NCBI RefSeq assembly: GCF_001936475.1
Contig: NZ_MSPQ01000006.1
Span: 124,001-188,000, forward strand
DNA: 64,000 nucleotides
DNA from: Algoriphagus marinus
GTDB taxonomy: Bacteria > Bacteroidota > Bacteroidia > Cytophagales > Cyclobacteriaceae
Direction of reading: 5' to 3'
Part shown: positions 26,628 through 35,372 of the stretch, one piece after another
Position numbering within the stretch: position 1 is the stretch's first letter
Layout of the letters: each line of letters begins with the position of its first letter
The notes under the pieces: generated by a model
The model's input: the letters and a program-made list of their open reading frames with translations, nothing else
Databases searched by the model: none
What the model was told of the DNA's origin: nothing
Made by a program: the position numbers and the translations under genes

Positions 26628-26876
26628 ATGACAACAGAACTAAGAGAACAAATAGAATTCGCACTTGACACCATAAGACCTTATCTGGAGGCCGATGGAG
26701 GGAATGTTCGGATAGTAGAGTTGACTGAAGATCGGGTTCTTAGAATAGAAATGCTTGGGAATTGCGGTTCATGCCCAATGTCTACCATGACATTAAAAGC
26801 TGGTGTAGAAGAAGCAATAAAAAGAGCTATTCCCGAAATTGTCAGAGTAGAAGCAGTTAATCTCACAGAAGCTTAA
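26628..26876 (+). CDS. NifU C-terminal-domain (Nfu-type) Fe-S scaffold protein
   Basis: The 82-residue protein is a stand-alone Nfu domain: RPYLEADGGNVRIVEL and GNCGSCPMSTMTLKAGVEEAI, with the CxxC (Cys-Gly-Ser-Cys) that would hold a shared [4Fe-4S] cluster in a dimer. It is the second gene of an operon with the Mrp-type ATPase (8 bp apart), forming a compact cluster-transfer pair. The short length is normal for this single-domain form; it lacks the A-type N-terminal domain of E. coli NfuA. Confidence 0.95.
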   Translation: MTTELREQIEFALDTIRPYLEADGGNVRIVELTEDRVLRIEMLGNCGSCPMSTMTLKAGVEEAIKRAIPEIVRVEAVNLTEA

Positions 26877-26888
26877 TCTCTCCTCTTG

Positions 26889-29800
26889 ATGAACAAACGG
26901 TTTGGGTTTTTAAAAAAAACCATTTTCCTATTTTTAGGACTAGTTATATTTTTTAGTGAAGCTGATGCGCAGCAATTCCAAACTGTTAACGTCACAGGAA
27001 ATCTTAGCAACACTACCACCCATGATCACAATGAAAAATGTGGTCATGGAATTCTCGAAGCAAAACTTGAGAAGGAAATGGGGTATTTTGGCTCAAAGAC
27101 ATTTTTTGAGTCTTGGATTGAGGGAAAAATTGATATCGTTAAAAGTCAACCACAGATTTTAGCTAAAATCAATGAAGAAGTAAGATTAATCCCAGTGGTA
27201 GTCCACGTTATTCATAATGGCCAAGATATTGGCAATGGAACAAATATTCCACTAAGCCAGATTGAAGAACAAATCAGAATCCTTAATGAGGACTTTAGAA
27301 GATTAAACGCCGATGCAAGCCTAACCCCAGCAGAATTCCTTCCTGCAGCAGGTGATTCAAATATTGAGTTTGTCCTAGCAAAACAAGATCCTTCAGGATT
27401 GCCTACAGACGGAATAGTTCGTGTCCAAGGTACTAAAACCAGCTATTCCCCAGACGATGCCACAATTTTAGGTCAATTATCCCAATGGGATCCTGCAACT
27501 TATATGAATATATGGGTTGTACCTCTTGTTCAGCCGTTTATTGGCTACGCCTCTTTTCCGGTGTCAGATTTACCAGGATTAAATTTCCCGCCTTTCTCTA
27601 GCATTACTGACGGAGTAACGATTGATTACAGATTTTTTGGTGTGGGAGGAAGTGCAATTTCAGCCTCTTTAGGTAGAACTGCAACTCATGAAGTAGGCCA
27701 TTATTTTGGTCTGAGGCATATTTGGGGAGATGGTGGATGTGGGGTAGATGATTTTGTGACAGATACACCACTTCAGGATAATTCCAACAATTCATGCACT
27801 GCAAATCCTTCCCGGTTCAGTTGTGATTCCAATGATATGATTCAGAACTACATGGATTACACTCCTGATGCTTGTATGAATCTTTTCACCAAAGGTCAAA
27901 TCGAAAGATTCAATGTGGTATTGGCTAACAGCCCAAGAAGAGTAACCTTAGTAAATAATCGGGCAACAATTTCTCCAGACTTAGTTGATCTTGATCTAGC
28001 TATTTCAAGAGTAATTGAACCTTCAGACTTTGCTTGTGGAACTGTAATCAATCCACAAATTGAGCTTTTGAATGCAGGTAATAATCTACTTACTTCAGGA
28101 AGAGTGGAACTTCGTCAGAATGGAAATTTGATTGAAAGTAAAAGATTCACTTTTTCACTGACAACCGGAGAAAGTGCTTTATTTTCATTTAACTCCTTCA
28201 ATTTAGTTGCTGATCAAAATGCAATTGAATTTAGAATCACGCAAGTGAATGACCAAGCTGATCAGAATGCTGATAACAATGTAAAAACTGCAAATCCGAT
28301 TTTACAGAGCTCAATAGATCTACCTTATACATTTTCTTTTTCCGACTTTCCAACTCCATGGACAATCAAAAACCCTGACAACAACTTTGGATGGGAAAGA
28401 ACATCCTTGCAGATATCCGGTGAGACAGAGGAGATGATTTATATTCGAAACTATGAATATGAAGGCCCTGGGCAGCTTGATTATTTTATTTCTCCGATCA
28501 TTAATTTAAGTGAATTCCCCAATGCCCAATTGGTTTTTGAAATGGCCCATGCCCCTTACAATCAGCAAGGTTTTCAAGACAAATTAATCGTGGCAGTTTC
28601 TCAGGATTGCGGCAATACATTCGATATCGCAAATTCCACATATTCGAAGAGTGGTCAGCGCCTAGAAACCTCCGCTGCATTATTGGATGAATTTATCCCT
28701 ACGGAGTCCAGTCAGTTTAGAACTGAAATTGTAAATCTTGCACCCTATGCAGACCTCGGTTCAGTACGAATAGCAATCATTAATGAGAATGCCTACGGAA
28801 ATAATATTTATCTAAAAAATATTAGAATCTCTCCGACAGAAGAATTGAAGTACGAATTGAAAATTGAGGAGTTACTAGTCCCTGCTCCTATCTCTGACGG
28901 GACACATGAAAATGAAATTATCCAGCTGAGAAACACAGGGAATCTTCCAGTTTCTAAATTCCTGTTTTCCAGAAGTACAAATGGAGCTACTACTCAAACC
29001 TTTATTGCAAGCGGAAATGCTGTAAGTGGCGGCGACACCTTTAATCTTACGGGAGATAATACCACGACAGAAGGTGTAAACAGATTAGACTTCACTGTAT
29101 TTGAGCCTAATTTCGATCAAAACGCTGGGAACGCAGATAGCTATAGATCTTATGCGCTCGAAGATCGATCAACTACAATTGTCCCTTGGAGACAGAATTT
29201 CAACAATAGCTCTCAAATCAATCCTTGGCTAGCGATAAATCCACAAGAAAATTCTACTTCTTGGACAGTATCTGCGGTCACAAATGGGAATGGTCCTAGC
29301 AATGTCGCGAGAGTCCAAACTTTAAAGGATAAGAATTCCTATTGGTTAGGAACACAGATTTTTGATTTGACAGTCAGTCGTCAAGCAAGTGTTTTCTTCG
29401 ACTATGCCGTAGGGCAGGTAAGTCCACAAACAAAATTAAAACTCCTCGCCAGTGACAATGCAGGAGAGAATTATATTGAAGTGTGGTCTGCCACAGGAGC
29501 CGAACTTTCTACTGTAGCGGTAGGCGAGGCAAACCCAAACAATGTCAACGACTACATACGGAAATATGTAAACCTCACAGAATTTGCAGGGGTAGGTAAA
29601 AATCAAGTTCGTCTGGCTTTCGTTCTTGAAGGAGGTTCAGAAACAGATTCTCCACTCTTCCTAGACAATATCGAACTTTTCCTAAGCGCTAATCCGAATC
29701 CGGTAATTCCTTCTGAGGGCATGACGATATTATATCCAAACCCCGCAACAGAAATCTTTAATATCGCATTTAACCTACCTAGACTGGAAACAGTAACCAT

Positions 29801-29963
29801 ACAAATCATTTCCAGTACTGGAGCTGTGGTTCAGGAAATTGAGTATCCAAATACTTTAAACCAAACCTATTCCTTCAGCACCTCACTATTTTCCCCCGGA
29901 GTATTTATCATTAAAATTACTAGTGATACCGTCCGGGATACCAGGAGATTAATTATTAATTAA
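26889..29963 (+). CDS. Secreted M43 (pappalysin-like) zinc metalloprotease with T9SS sorting domain
   Basis: The extracellular protease of 1024 residues starts at ATG 26889 (a TTG immediately precedes it) and has a signal peptide (about 1-28, ending ADAQ). The catalytic domain (about 95-350) has HEVGHYFGLRH (His267 to His277), the extended HExxHxxGxxH zinc site of metzincins, and DDFVTDTP plus NYMDYTPDACMNLFTKGQ with the Met-turn, as in M43 peptidases. Beta-sandwich regions (about 370-940) follow, and a C-terminal type A sorting domain (about 950-1024, ILYPNPATEIFN to RRLIIN). It starts 12 bp after the Nfu gene, although it has no functional link to it. A strong terminator follows. Confidence 0.93.
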   Translation: MNKRFGFLKKTIFLFLGLVIFFSEADAQQFQTVNVTGNLSNTTTHDHNEKCGHGILEAKLEKEMGYFGSKTFFESWIEGKIDIVKSQPQILAKINEEVRLIPVVVHVIHNGQDIGNGTNIPLSQIEEQIRILNEDFRRLNADASLTPAEFLPAAGDSNIEFVLAKQDPSGLPTDGIVRVQGTKTSYSPDDATILGQLSQWDPATYMNIWVVPLVQPFIGYASFPVSDLPGLNFPPFSSITDGVTIDYRFFGVGGSAISASLGRTATHEVGHYFGLRHIWGDGGCGVDDFVTDTPLQDNSNNSCTANPSRFSCDSNDMIQNYMDYTPDACMNLFTKGQIERFNVVLANSPRRVTLVNNRATISPDLVDLDLAISRVIEPSDFACGTVINPQIELLNAGNNLLTSGRVELRQNGNLIESKRFTFSLTTGESALFSFNSFNLVADQNAIEFRITQVNDQADQNADNNVKTANPILQSSIDLPYTFSFSDFPTPWTIKNPDNNFGWERTSLQISGETEEMIYIRNYEYEGPGQLDYFISPIINLSEFPNAQLVFEMAHAPYNQQGFQDKLIVAVSQDCGNTFDIANSTYSKSGQRLETSAALLDEFIPTESSQFRTEIVNLAPYADLGSVRIAIINENAYGNNIYLKNIRISPTEELKYELKIEELLVPAPISDGTHENEIIQLRNTGNLPVSKFLFSRSTNGATTQTFIASGNAVSGGDTFNLTGDNTTTEGVNRLDFTVFEPNFDQNAGNADSYRSYALEDRSTTIVPWRQNFNNSSQINPWLAINPQENSTSWTVSAVTNGNGPSNVARVQTLKDKNSYWLGTQIFDLTVSRQASVFFDYAVGQVSPQTKLKLLASDNAGENYIEVWSATGAELSTVAVGEANPNNVNDYIRKYVNLTEFAGVGKNQVRLAFVLEGGSETDSPLFLDNIELFLSANPNPVIPSEGMTILYPNPATEIFNIAFNLPRLETVTIQIISSTGAVVQEIEYPNTLNQTYSFSTSLFSPGVFIIKITSDTVRDTRRLIIN

Positions 29964-29969
29964 AGTCAA

Positions 29970-30004
29970 AATAAGCCGAAGAAAACCACTTCGGCTTATT
30001 TTTT
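29970..30004 (+). terminator. Strong rho-independent terminator
   Basis: Perfect 12-bp stem (AATAAGCCGAAG at 29970-29981, complement at 29989-30000) with a 7-base loop and a T-run, directly after the metalloprotease gene. Confidence 0.92.
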
Positions 30005-30025
30005 GAAAGGTGAAATTATCGGTTT

Positions 30026-30850
30026 TTGAAAACTCCTTCGTTGGTAGGATTCAAAATTCCCAATATCTTTAGCTTACTTAATTTCAAACGAGTACCACTC
30101 CATAAGGCTTTGAAAAAAATAATCATCACACTATCCATCATTTTTGGATTGACCATTTTATTAGGTTTCCTTTTTTTAAAAGTGTATCTCCCCATGTACA
30201 CTAATCATGGCGAAACAGTATCTGTTCCGGATTTATCAGGATATACCTTTGACGAAGGGGTCGAAATACTCTCCAATTCAGGCTTACAATATCAGGTTTC
30301 TGTAGACTCAAGTTTCAGTACGGATGAAAAGCCTTTGGCAATTTTGAAGCAAATCCCTGAGGCTAATAGTCAGGTAAAAAGTGGGCGAAGGATTTACCTT
30401 ACGCTTAACGCTCGAAATGCACCGATGCTCAAAATGCCAAATCTGATTAATAATCCACTTAAAAACGCTCAGGAAATATTAGCAAATATGGGACTGGAAC
30501 GTGGTGAGATCATCTATGTGCCGGATATTGGGATCAATGTGGTACTAGGACAAAAATACCAAGGTGTGGATATCAAGGAGGGAGCAGAAATTCCAAAAGG
30601 GGCCAGAATAGACCTAACTGTAGGTGATGGCCTTGGAAATCAAATTTTGACTGTCCCTAACCTGATCGGAATGGATGAAATTGATGCAGAGTTTTTGATT
30701 TTGGGATCAAGCCTTCGAATTGGCGAAAAATACTTTGTTGAAAATGACACCGTTCCTTCAGGAAAAGTATTTAAACAGTCTCCTACTTCAGATATGCAAG
30801 TCAAAACTGGCGAGTTGATTGAAATCTGGATTTCGAAAGAAAAATTTTAA
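30026..30850 (+). CDS. Membrane-anchored PASTA-domain protein
   Basis: The protein has a short cytoplasmic N-terminus, one transmembrane helix (about 32-54, IITLSIIFGLTILLGFLFLKVYL) and three PASTA domains outside (about 64-130, 135-202, 207-274), recognisable by VPDLSGYTFDEGVEIL, MPNLINNPLKNAQEIL and VPNLIGMDEIDAEFLI. PASTA domains bind peptidoglycan fragments or serve as rigid extracellular spacers. There is no kinase or transpeptidase domain. No ATG is available before the membrane helix: the frame opens after a TGA at 30011 and the first start codon is TTG at 30026, so the exact start is uncertain. The next gene begins 4 bp after its stop. Confidence 0.85.
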   Translation: MKTPSLVGFKIPNIFSLLNFKRVPLHKALKKIIITLSIIFGLTILLGFLFLKVYLPMYTNHGETVSVPDLSGYTFDEGVEILSNSGLQYQVSVDSSFSTDEKPLAILKQIPEANSQVKSGRRIYLTLNARNAPMLKMPNLINNPLKNAQEILANMGLERGEIIYVPDIGINVVLGQKYQGVDIKEGAEIPKGARIDLTVGDGLGNQILTVPNLIGMDEIDAEFLILGSSLRIGEKYFVENDTVPSGKVFKQSPTSDMQVKTGELIEIWISKEKF

Positions 30851-30854
30851 TTAA

Positions 30855-32690
30855 ATGGAATTTAGACTTCACATAGTTCGATTACTTGGACTCATCATGA
30901 GTTTGGGAATCGTAAATCTGGCTCAAGCCCAGTTTGTGGAGTTTGCTCCAATTCCAAATACCAAAATAAAGTCTTATGCACCAAATGAATTCGGGAGTAG
31001 AATTCTAAATGGAAATAGACTCCCTTTTTGGGATGATTTTTCCGGAGGTTTGGATACATTAAAATGGACTTTTTCAGGCACTTCCTATACGGAAACTATT
31101 GGCTTAAATGCTCCTTCCATAGGCATGGTTCTTTTTGATGGAGTAGATGAAAATGGAAGCCCCTACTCTTTGCAACAGACCGAACAAGGAAATGCAGACC
31201 AAGTGACCTCCAAACCATTTGACCTTAGTTCCACCAACCAAATAGATAGAAACAGCATTTTCCTTAGTTTCTTTTGGCAAGCTGGTGGAAGAGGAGAATT
31301 ACCGGATGAAAGTGATCAGTTAATCCTTCAATTCTTAAATACAGAAGGAAATTGGGTAACAGTATGGAGACAGTTCGGAGGAGTATCCTTAGACCGGGAA
31401 AGTTTCACTCAGGAGTCGATTCAAGTAACCCCTGACTTCCAGCACGGAAATTTCCAGTTTCGATTTTTCACGCAAGGCAGACTTTCCGGACCTTTCGACA
31501 GCTGGTTAGTGGATTATGTTTTTTTTAATTCTGGGAGGTCTGAAAATGAAATCAATTTCCCCGACCGAAGTTTAACCCGAAGAAATGAGCTTAGATTAGC
31601 AGATTTTGGTGCTTACCCTCTGGCATTATTGGAAAGAAATCAGACTGGAGAATGGTCCGCTGTTGAAAATGAATTCTTAAACCTTGAGAATAGATTTCGA
31701 GCAATGGAATACACCATTTTAGCTATTGATTCTACAGACAATACCAGCTTTACAATTAACGCAAATACCCCTTTCAACCCTGTGCCAAACTCAAATGAGC
31801 GACGTGTTTTTGAAAGCAGAACTTTTGATGGACTTCCTGTTCCCAGCGAAGAAACTGAACTGGAAATTATTACTGAATTAACTTCGGGAGACGATTTTTT
31901 ATTCAAAATAATAGCCGGAGATACCACGAGATTTGAGGACGTCGATTTTAGAGCAAACGATACAGTTAGCTCCTATTTTCCGGTCCGTGATTTCTTTGCT
32001 TATGATAATGGCTCTGCAGATTATGCGGCAGGAATCAACCAGAAATCAGGATTTTTGGCAGTAGAATATCAAACACCCGAAGAAGTTTTCATTAAAGGTA
32101 TTTCTATAAATTTCACCAATCCTCGACAGGCTAATCAAGCCATTGATATTTATATCTGGAAGGAACTGGATGAAGACCCGATATTCAGAAGAGAAGATTT
32201 GATACCGGTAAAGGAGGCAAACGAACAATTCATCTACTATTCTTTGGATACCAATATCAGGGTCACTGGGACATATTATATTGGATTTGCTCAGTTTACC
32301 AATGATTTCATTTTTGTCGGCTTAAACAAAACAAATGACTTTGGTGACAGAATTTATTACAATGTGGCAGGAGCTTGGGCACAAAATGAAGAAGTGAAGG
32401 GTTCGCTGATGATCCGCCCACATATTAGCTTATCTGCACCCTTTGAGGAAAGTGAGATTCCTGATGAAAATTTGAGAATTTTTCCAAATCCAGTTGGGAA
32501 TTTCTTAAATGTAGAAGGAGCTTTTGGCCAGATCAGGATCTTCGATTCTTTCGGTAGAGAGATATTTTTGGAGCGAGAACTCACAACCAAAGGAGAAATT
32601 GTTAATTTTAAAGGACAGCGACCTGGGATTTATATTATTAATGTCGCTCGAGAAAATGGAATTGAATCATTCAGAATATTAGTTAAATAA
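30855..32690 (+). CDS. Secreted protein with T9SS sorting domain, unknown function
   Basis: The 611-residue protein has a signal peptide (about 1-25, ending AQAQ) and a C-terminal type A sorting domain (about 538-611, LRIFPNPVGNFLNVEG to SFRILVK), so it is predicted to be exported through T9SS. The body begins with FWDDFSGGLDTLKW and has a jelly-roll-like beta region (about 50-215), perhaps a concanavalin-like or carbohydrate-binding fold, but I see no catalytic motif. It lies between the PASTA protein and rhodanese genes with 4- and 5-bp gaps, so all three are probably one transcript. Function unknown. Confidence 0.85.
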   Translation: MEFRLHIVRLLGLIMSLGIVNLAQAQFVEFAPIPNTKIKSYAPNEFGSRILNGNRLPFWDDFSGGLDTLKWTFSGTSYTETIGLNAPSIGMVLFDGVDENGSPYSLQQTEQGNADQVTSKPFDLSSTNQIDRNSIFLSFFWQAGGRGELPDESDQLILQFLNTEGNWVTVWRQFGGVSLDRESFTQESIQVTPDFQHGNFQFRFFTQGRLSGPFDSWLVDYVFFNSGRSENEINFPDRSLTRRNELRLADFGAYPLALLERNQTGEWSAVENEFLNLENRFRAMEYTILAIDSTDNTSFTINANTPFNPVPNSNERRVFESRTFDGLPVPSEETELEIITELTSGDDFLFKIIAGDTTRFEDVDFRANDTVSSYFPVRDFFAYDNGSADYAAGINQKSGFLAVEYQTPEEVFIKGISINFTNPRQANQAIDIYIWKELDEDPIFRREDLIPVKEANEQFIYYSLDTNIRVTGTYYIGFAQFTNDFIFVGLNKTNDFGDRIYYNVAGAWAQNEEVKGSLMIRPHISLSAPFEESEIPDENLRIFPNPVGNFLNVEGAFGQIRIFDSFGREIFLERELTTKGEIVNFKGQRPGIYIINVARENGIESFRILVK

Positions 32691-32695
32691 AACTT

Positions 32696-32992
32696 ATGGA
32701 AGATATCACTGTACAGGACCTGAAAAAAAGATTAGACAATAAAGACAAATTCTTGTTTCTCGATGTAAGAGAAGAATGGGAATATGAAGAGGATAATCTA
32801 GGCGCAAAAAACATCCCCTTGGGTGAATTACCCAACCGGCTGGATGAATTGGAAGATTATAAAAACTCCGAAATTATCATCCATTGTCGATCAGGAGCAC
32901 GAAGTGGAAACGCTAAAAATTTCTTAACCTCTAAGGGTTTTACTCAGGTAAGAAATACACTTGGTGGCCTAATGGCTTATCGAAATATGTAA
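32696..32992 (+). CDS. Single-domain rhodanese-like sulfurtransferase
   Basis: The 98-residue cytoplasmic rhodanese domain carries the active-site loop HCRSGARSG with Cys64, which would take up a persulfide sulfur. LDVREEWEYEEDNLGAKNIPLGEL (about 22-45) is the CH2A-type segment of the family. It is of GlpE/PspE size. It ends a likely three-gene transcript, 5 bp after the T9SS protein. The sulfur donor and acceptor are not evident from the context. Confidence 0.94.
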   Translation: MEDITVQDLKKRLDNKDKFLFLDVREEWEYEEDNLGAKNIPLGELPNRLDELEDYKNSEIIIHCRSGARSGNAKNFLTSKGFTQVRNTLGGLMAYRNM

Positions 32993-33008
32993 ATACTCTT
33001 CTCCCTCC

Positions 33009-34118
33009 CTACTCGAAAATAAAGGGTCGTGGAGAAAAGCAAAGAATGAAAATTATAATGGCGAGCCAACCTATGGCTTGCCTTTTTTTATCCAATGGCT
33101 GGTGGCCCGACACTTCCGGATGTGCCACTCCCATCACTCTTCCAAGTAAGAAGCTATAAAATAACCATCCTTGATAGCCTTCCCAGTCAGGTTTAAAAAA
33201 GGCAATCGCATATTGAAACGCTGCCAAAGATAAAACTAAAGCAATTCGAGACTGTAGTTGTAACCCGGATTTGGAATAACAGATATATAGAAATCCCAAG
33301 TAAAGGGGAATTCGAAAAATCAGTTCTTCAGCGGGTAAATACGGGCTAATAATTCCTATACCGGCATACCCTATAAATAGTGTGAAAGTCGTCAATGATA
33401 TTTCACGATGCTTTCCCGGGAATAGTCCAAAAATCACATGGCCTCCATCTAACTGGCCTATAGGAAGCAGGTTCAGTGCAGTGAAAAACAAGGCCAAATA
33501 ACCAGCAAAAAGATAGGGATAATGAATCATTTCAGACATCTCAGGAAGTCTATTGGGATCAGCCAAAAGTCTCCCCATCCCATTGAATAATAAATTATCA
33601 CCCAATTCAAATTCTAACACTTCCTCTCCATAACCTTGAAAGTCAGGGTCTGCATATTCAGGATGAATGGAATAAATATATTCTGACTCAGGCAAGGTCA
33701 TGAATCCATAGGCCAACACTCCGACTGCGATCACAAATCCCGCCAAAGGGCCTGCAACTCCTATATCAAAGAATTTTTTACGGCTATTCACAAAGCCTTT
33801 CATCTGGATTATCGCTCCAAAAGTACCTATTGAAGGAGCTCCAATAAACCCAAGCCAGCCTGGAATAAAGAAAGGCAGGGTACACTTTACCTTATGGTAA
33901 ATGGAGGTAAAGAAATGCCCCAGTTCGTGAATCAACAAGATTCCTATAAATGGAATGGAATAAGCCATCGACTTCCAGAAATATTCCAAAGTAAGAAAAT
34001 CATCACCTGAAGCAATGATGGATTTGCCATAGACCCATTCCCCTCCGGCAAAAGTGGTGAAGATTAAAGTGACTATAAATAACAGACCGTGTTTTAGGTA
34101 TTCTTTGCCGCTATACAT
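33009..34118 (-). CDS. M50-family site-2-type membrane metalloprotease
   Basis: This multi-pass membrane protein has the zinc motif HELGH (His64, Glu65, His68) in a transmembrane segment and the second motif LLPIGQLDGGHVIFG (about 255-270) that supplies the Asp zinc ligand. This is the arrangement of site-2 protease-like M50 peptidases, which cut transmembrane substrates. About seven hydrophobic segments are seen. I use ATG 34118 rather than TTG 34133. The start overlaps the end of the upstream HAD gene by 8 bp, indicating translational coupling. There is no PDZ domain, so it is unlike RseP. The substrate is unknown. Confidence 0.9.
   Translation of the reverse strand: MYSGKEYLKHGLLFIVTLIFTTFAGGEWVYGKSIIASGDDFLTLEYFWKSMAYSIPFIGILLIHELGHFFTSIYHKVKCTLPFFIPGWLGFIGAPSIGTFGAIIQMKGFVNSRKKFFDIGVAGPLAGFVIAVGVLAYGFMTLPESEYIYSIHPEYADPDFQGYGEEVLEFELGDNLLFNGMGRLLADPNRLPEMSEMIHYPYLFAGYLALFFTALNLLPIGQLDGGHVIFGLFPGKHREISLTTFTLFIGYAGIGIISPYLPAEELIFRIPLYLGFLYICYSKSGLQLQSRIALVLSLAAFQYAIAFFKPDWEGYQGWLFYSFLLGRVMGVAHPEVSGHQPLDKKRQAIGWLAIIIFILCFSPRPFIFE
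33058..33090 (+). terminator. Terminator embedded in the 3' coding end of the convergent M50 gene
   Basis: Stem GGCGAGCC (33060-33067) with GGCTTGCC (33075-33082), one G-T pair, followed by seven T. It suits the rhodanese transcript yet lies inside the coding sequence of the opposite M50 gene, where it encodes the KKRQAIGWLA stretch. Confidence 0.75.
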
Positions 34119-34740
34119 CTTTGAAGTAGTCAAAAATAACCTGAGGTCCAGTCACATGAACTGCCTGAATACCTACTTCTCGAGCACCGTTTACATTTGC
34201 TACCAAGTCATCGAAGAAGATCACCCGATCAGCAGTAGTATGTAATTCATTAACCATTTTTTCGTAGATCTCTTGACTTGGCTTGGACAATCCCATTTCA
34301 TGACTCAAAAACACCCAGTCAAATATCGGATCAAAATTATCCAATCCATGATCTGCCTTCAAGATTTCATTTACCCCGAGAATATGAATGAGATTTGTGT
34401 TGCTAAGAACTCCTACCTGAAAATTTTCTCTAAGTTTTTTAACCAATTTTAATCTTTCTTCAGGAATTTTTCCGAGTAAACTATTCCATAAAAAGTCAAC
34501 TTTTTGATCTTCCCAATCCACTCCAAAATAACTGCGAACCTCATCTCTGAACTGCGAAGAATTTATCCTTCCTTTTTCGTATTCTTTATGAAAATCAGTG
34601 AGATAAAAGGTGTCGACTTTAGAGTGAATTGACTCTGGAAGCTCCTGTTTTATTCGGTTGATCGAGCCTCGGTAATCTATGTCAATGATGACATTACCTA
34701 GATCAAAAATTAAAAAGTCCGCGTCTAGCGTTTTTTTCAT
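34111..34740 (-). CDS. HAD-superfamily phosphatase, YihX-like
   Basis: The 209-residue cytoplasmic hydrolase starts at ATG 34740. An upstream in-frame codon at 34770 only adds an unlikely tail. The motif FDLGNVIIDID at residues about 11-21 is the signature of YihX-like HAD proteins, which in E. coli remove phosphate from glucose 1-phosphate. The other HAD motifs are LSNTN (motif II) and the GLSKPSQEIYE lysine plus IFFDDLVANVNGA (motifs III/IV). The gene is coupled to the M50 protease by an 8-bp overlap. The substrate is inferred only by resemblance. Confidence 0.88.
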   Translation of the reverse strand: MKKTLDADFLIFDLGNVIIDIDYRGSINRIKQELPESIHSKVDTFYLTDFHKEYEKGRINSSQFRDEVRSYFGVDWEDQKVDFLWNSLLGKIPEERLKLVKKLRENFQVGVLSNTNLIHILGVNEILKADHGLDNFDPIFDWVFLSHEMGLSKPSQEIYEKMVNELHTTADRVIFFDDLVANVNGAREVGIQAVHVTGPQVIFDYFKDV

Positions 34741-34842
34741 TCGAATTTGGGGTTGTGAATATCCCTTCAAATATGTAACATTGCACTCCCAAAACCAAGG
34801 TTTAAAGCCAAATCAGGCTAAAAATTGAGTTTTAAGGGAAAA

Positions 34843-34916
34843 GGGCCTATAGCTCATTCGGTTAGAGCAACTGACTCATAATCAGTAGGTGCTTGGTTCG
34901 ATTCCAAGTGGGCCCA
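34843..34916 (+). tRNA. tRNA with CAT anticodon (Met elongator or lysidine-modified Ile)
   Basis: A complete cloverleaf can be drawn: acceptor GGGCCTA/TGGGCCC, D-arm GCTC/GAGC, anticodon arm ACTGA-CTCATAA-TCAGT, variable AGGTG, T-arm CTTGG-TTCGATT-CCAAG and discriminator A34916. CCA is not encoded. The anticodon CAT is shared by elongator tRNA-Met, initiator and tRNA-Ile2; the A-T and G-T-rich acceptor excludes a typical initiator, but I cannot separate Met from Ile2 by eye. The gene is followed by a terminator and a GIY-YIG array whose units repeat its 3' part. Confidence 0.95.
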
Positions 34917-34917
34917 C

Positions 34918-34948
34918 AAGCCATTCGTTAATTCGAATGGCTTTTTTT
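34918..34948 (+). terminator. tRNA terminator (unit 1)
   Basis: Stem AAGCCATTCG (34918-34927) with CGAATGGCTT (34934-34943) and a T-run. Near-identical copies follow at 35332-35362 and 35745-35775, and a decayed copy at 36127-36158. Confidence 0.92.
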
Positions 34949-34958
34949 ATATTCAATC

Positions 34959-35261
34959 ATGATTAACTTTTTTGTATATATCCTTTATTCAGAATCACTT
35001 AACCGATTCTATATAGGACTGACTTCCCTCAGTGTTGAAGAAAGACTAGAAAACCATATCGCTAAAAAATATAGTAAGTTCAACTTTACCCAAAAAGCAA
35101 GTGATTGGACGCTATTTCATTTTATTGAATGTGATTTTTTATCCCAAGCACGAAATATTGAACTTCATATTAAGCGAATGAAATCTGCTGTCTATATCCA
35201 AAACCTGAAAAAATATCCCGAAATCGCTGCCAAACTTCAGGTGAAATATAAAGGCAACTGA
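34959..35261 (+). CDS. GIY-YIG nuclease domain protein, copy 1
   Basis: The 100-residue single-domain protein of the GIY-YIG superfamily (YhbQ/UPF0213-like size) has, in the usual order, VYIL (Tyr7), FYIG (Tyr18 to Gly20), Arg29 in EERLENH, His33, and Glu68 in ARNIELHIKRMKS with Lys72. These correspond to the catalytic Tyr, Arg, His/Tyr and metal-binding Glu of the family, so it is likely active. It starts 11 bp after the tRNA terminator T-run. Its last codons and TGA stop coincide with the word GCAACTGA, identical to the tRNA sequence at 34867-34874. Target unknown; a DNA-cleaving role at this tRNA gene is my inference. Confidence 0.92.
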   Translation: MINFFVYILYSESLNRFYIGLTSLSVEERLENHIAKKYSKFNFTQKASDWTLFHFIECDFLSQARNIELHIKRMKSAVYIQNLKKYPEIAAKLQVKYKGN

Positions 35262-35330
35262 CTCCTCCGATAGCTATCGGAGCAGTAGGTGCTTGTACCG
35301 ATAGCCATCGGCAGATTCCAAGTGGGCCCA
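35254..35330 (+). pseudogene. Displaced tRNA 3' fragment, unit 2
   Basis: This matches tRNA positions 34867-34916, except that ATAAT of the anticodon loop is replaced by CTCCGATAGCTATCGGAG (35265-35282) and GTTC of the T loop by TACCGATAGCCATCGGCA (35296-35313). There is no 5' half, so it cannot be a working tRNA. Confidence 0.9.
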
Positions 35331-35372
35331 CAAGCCATTCGTTAATTCGAATGGCTTTTTTTATATTCAATC

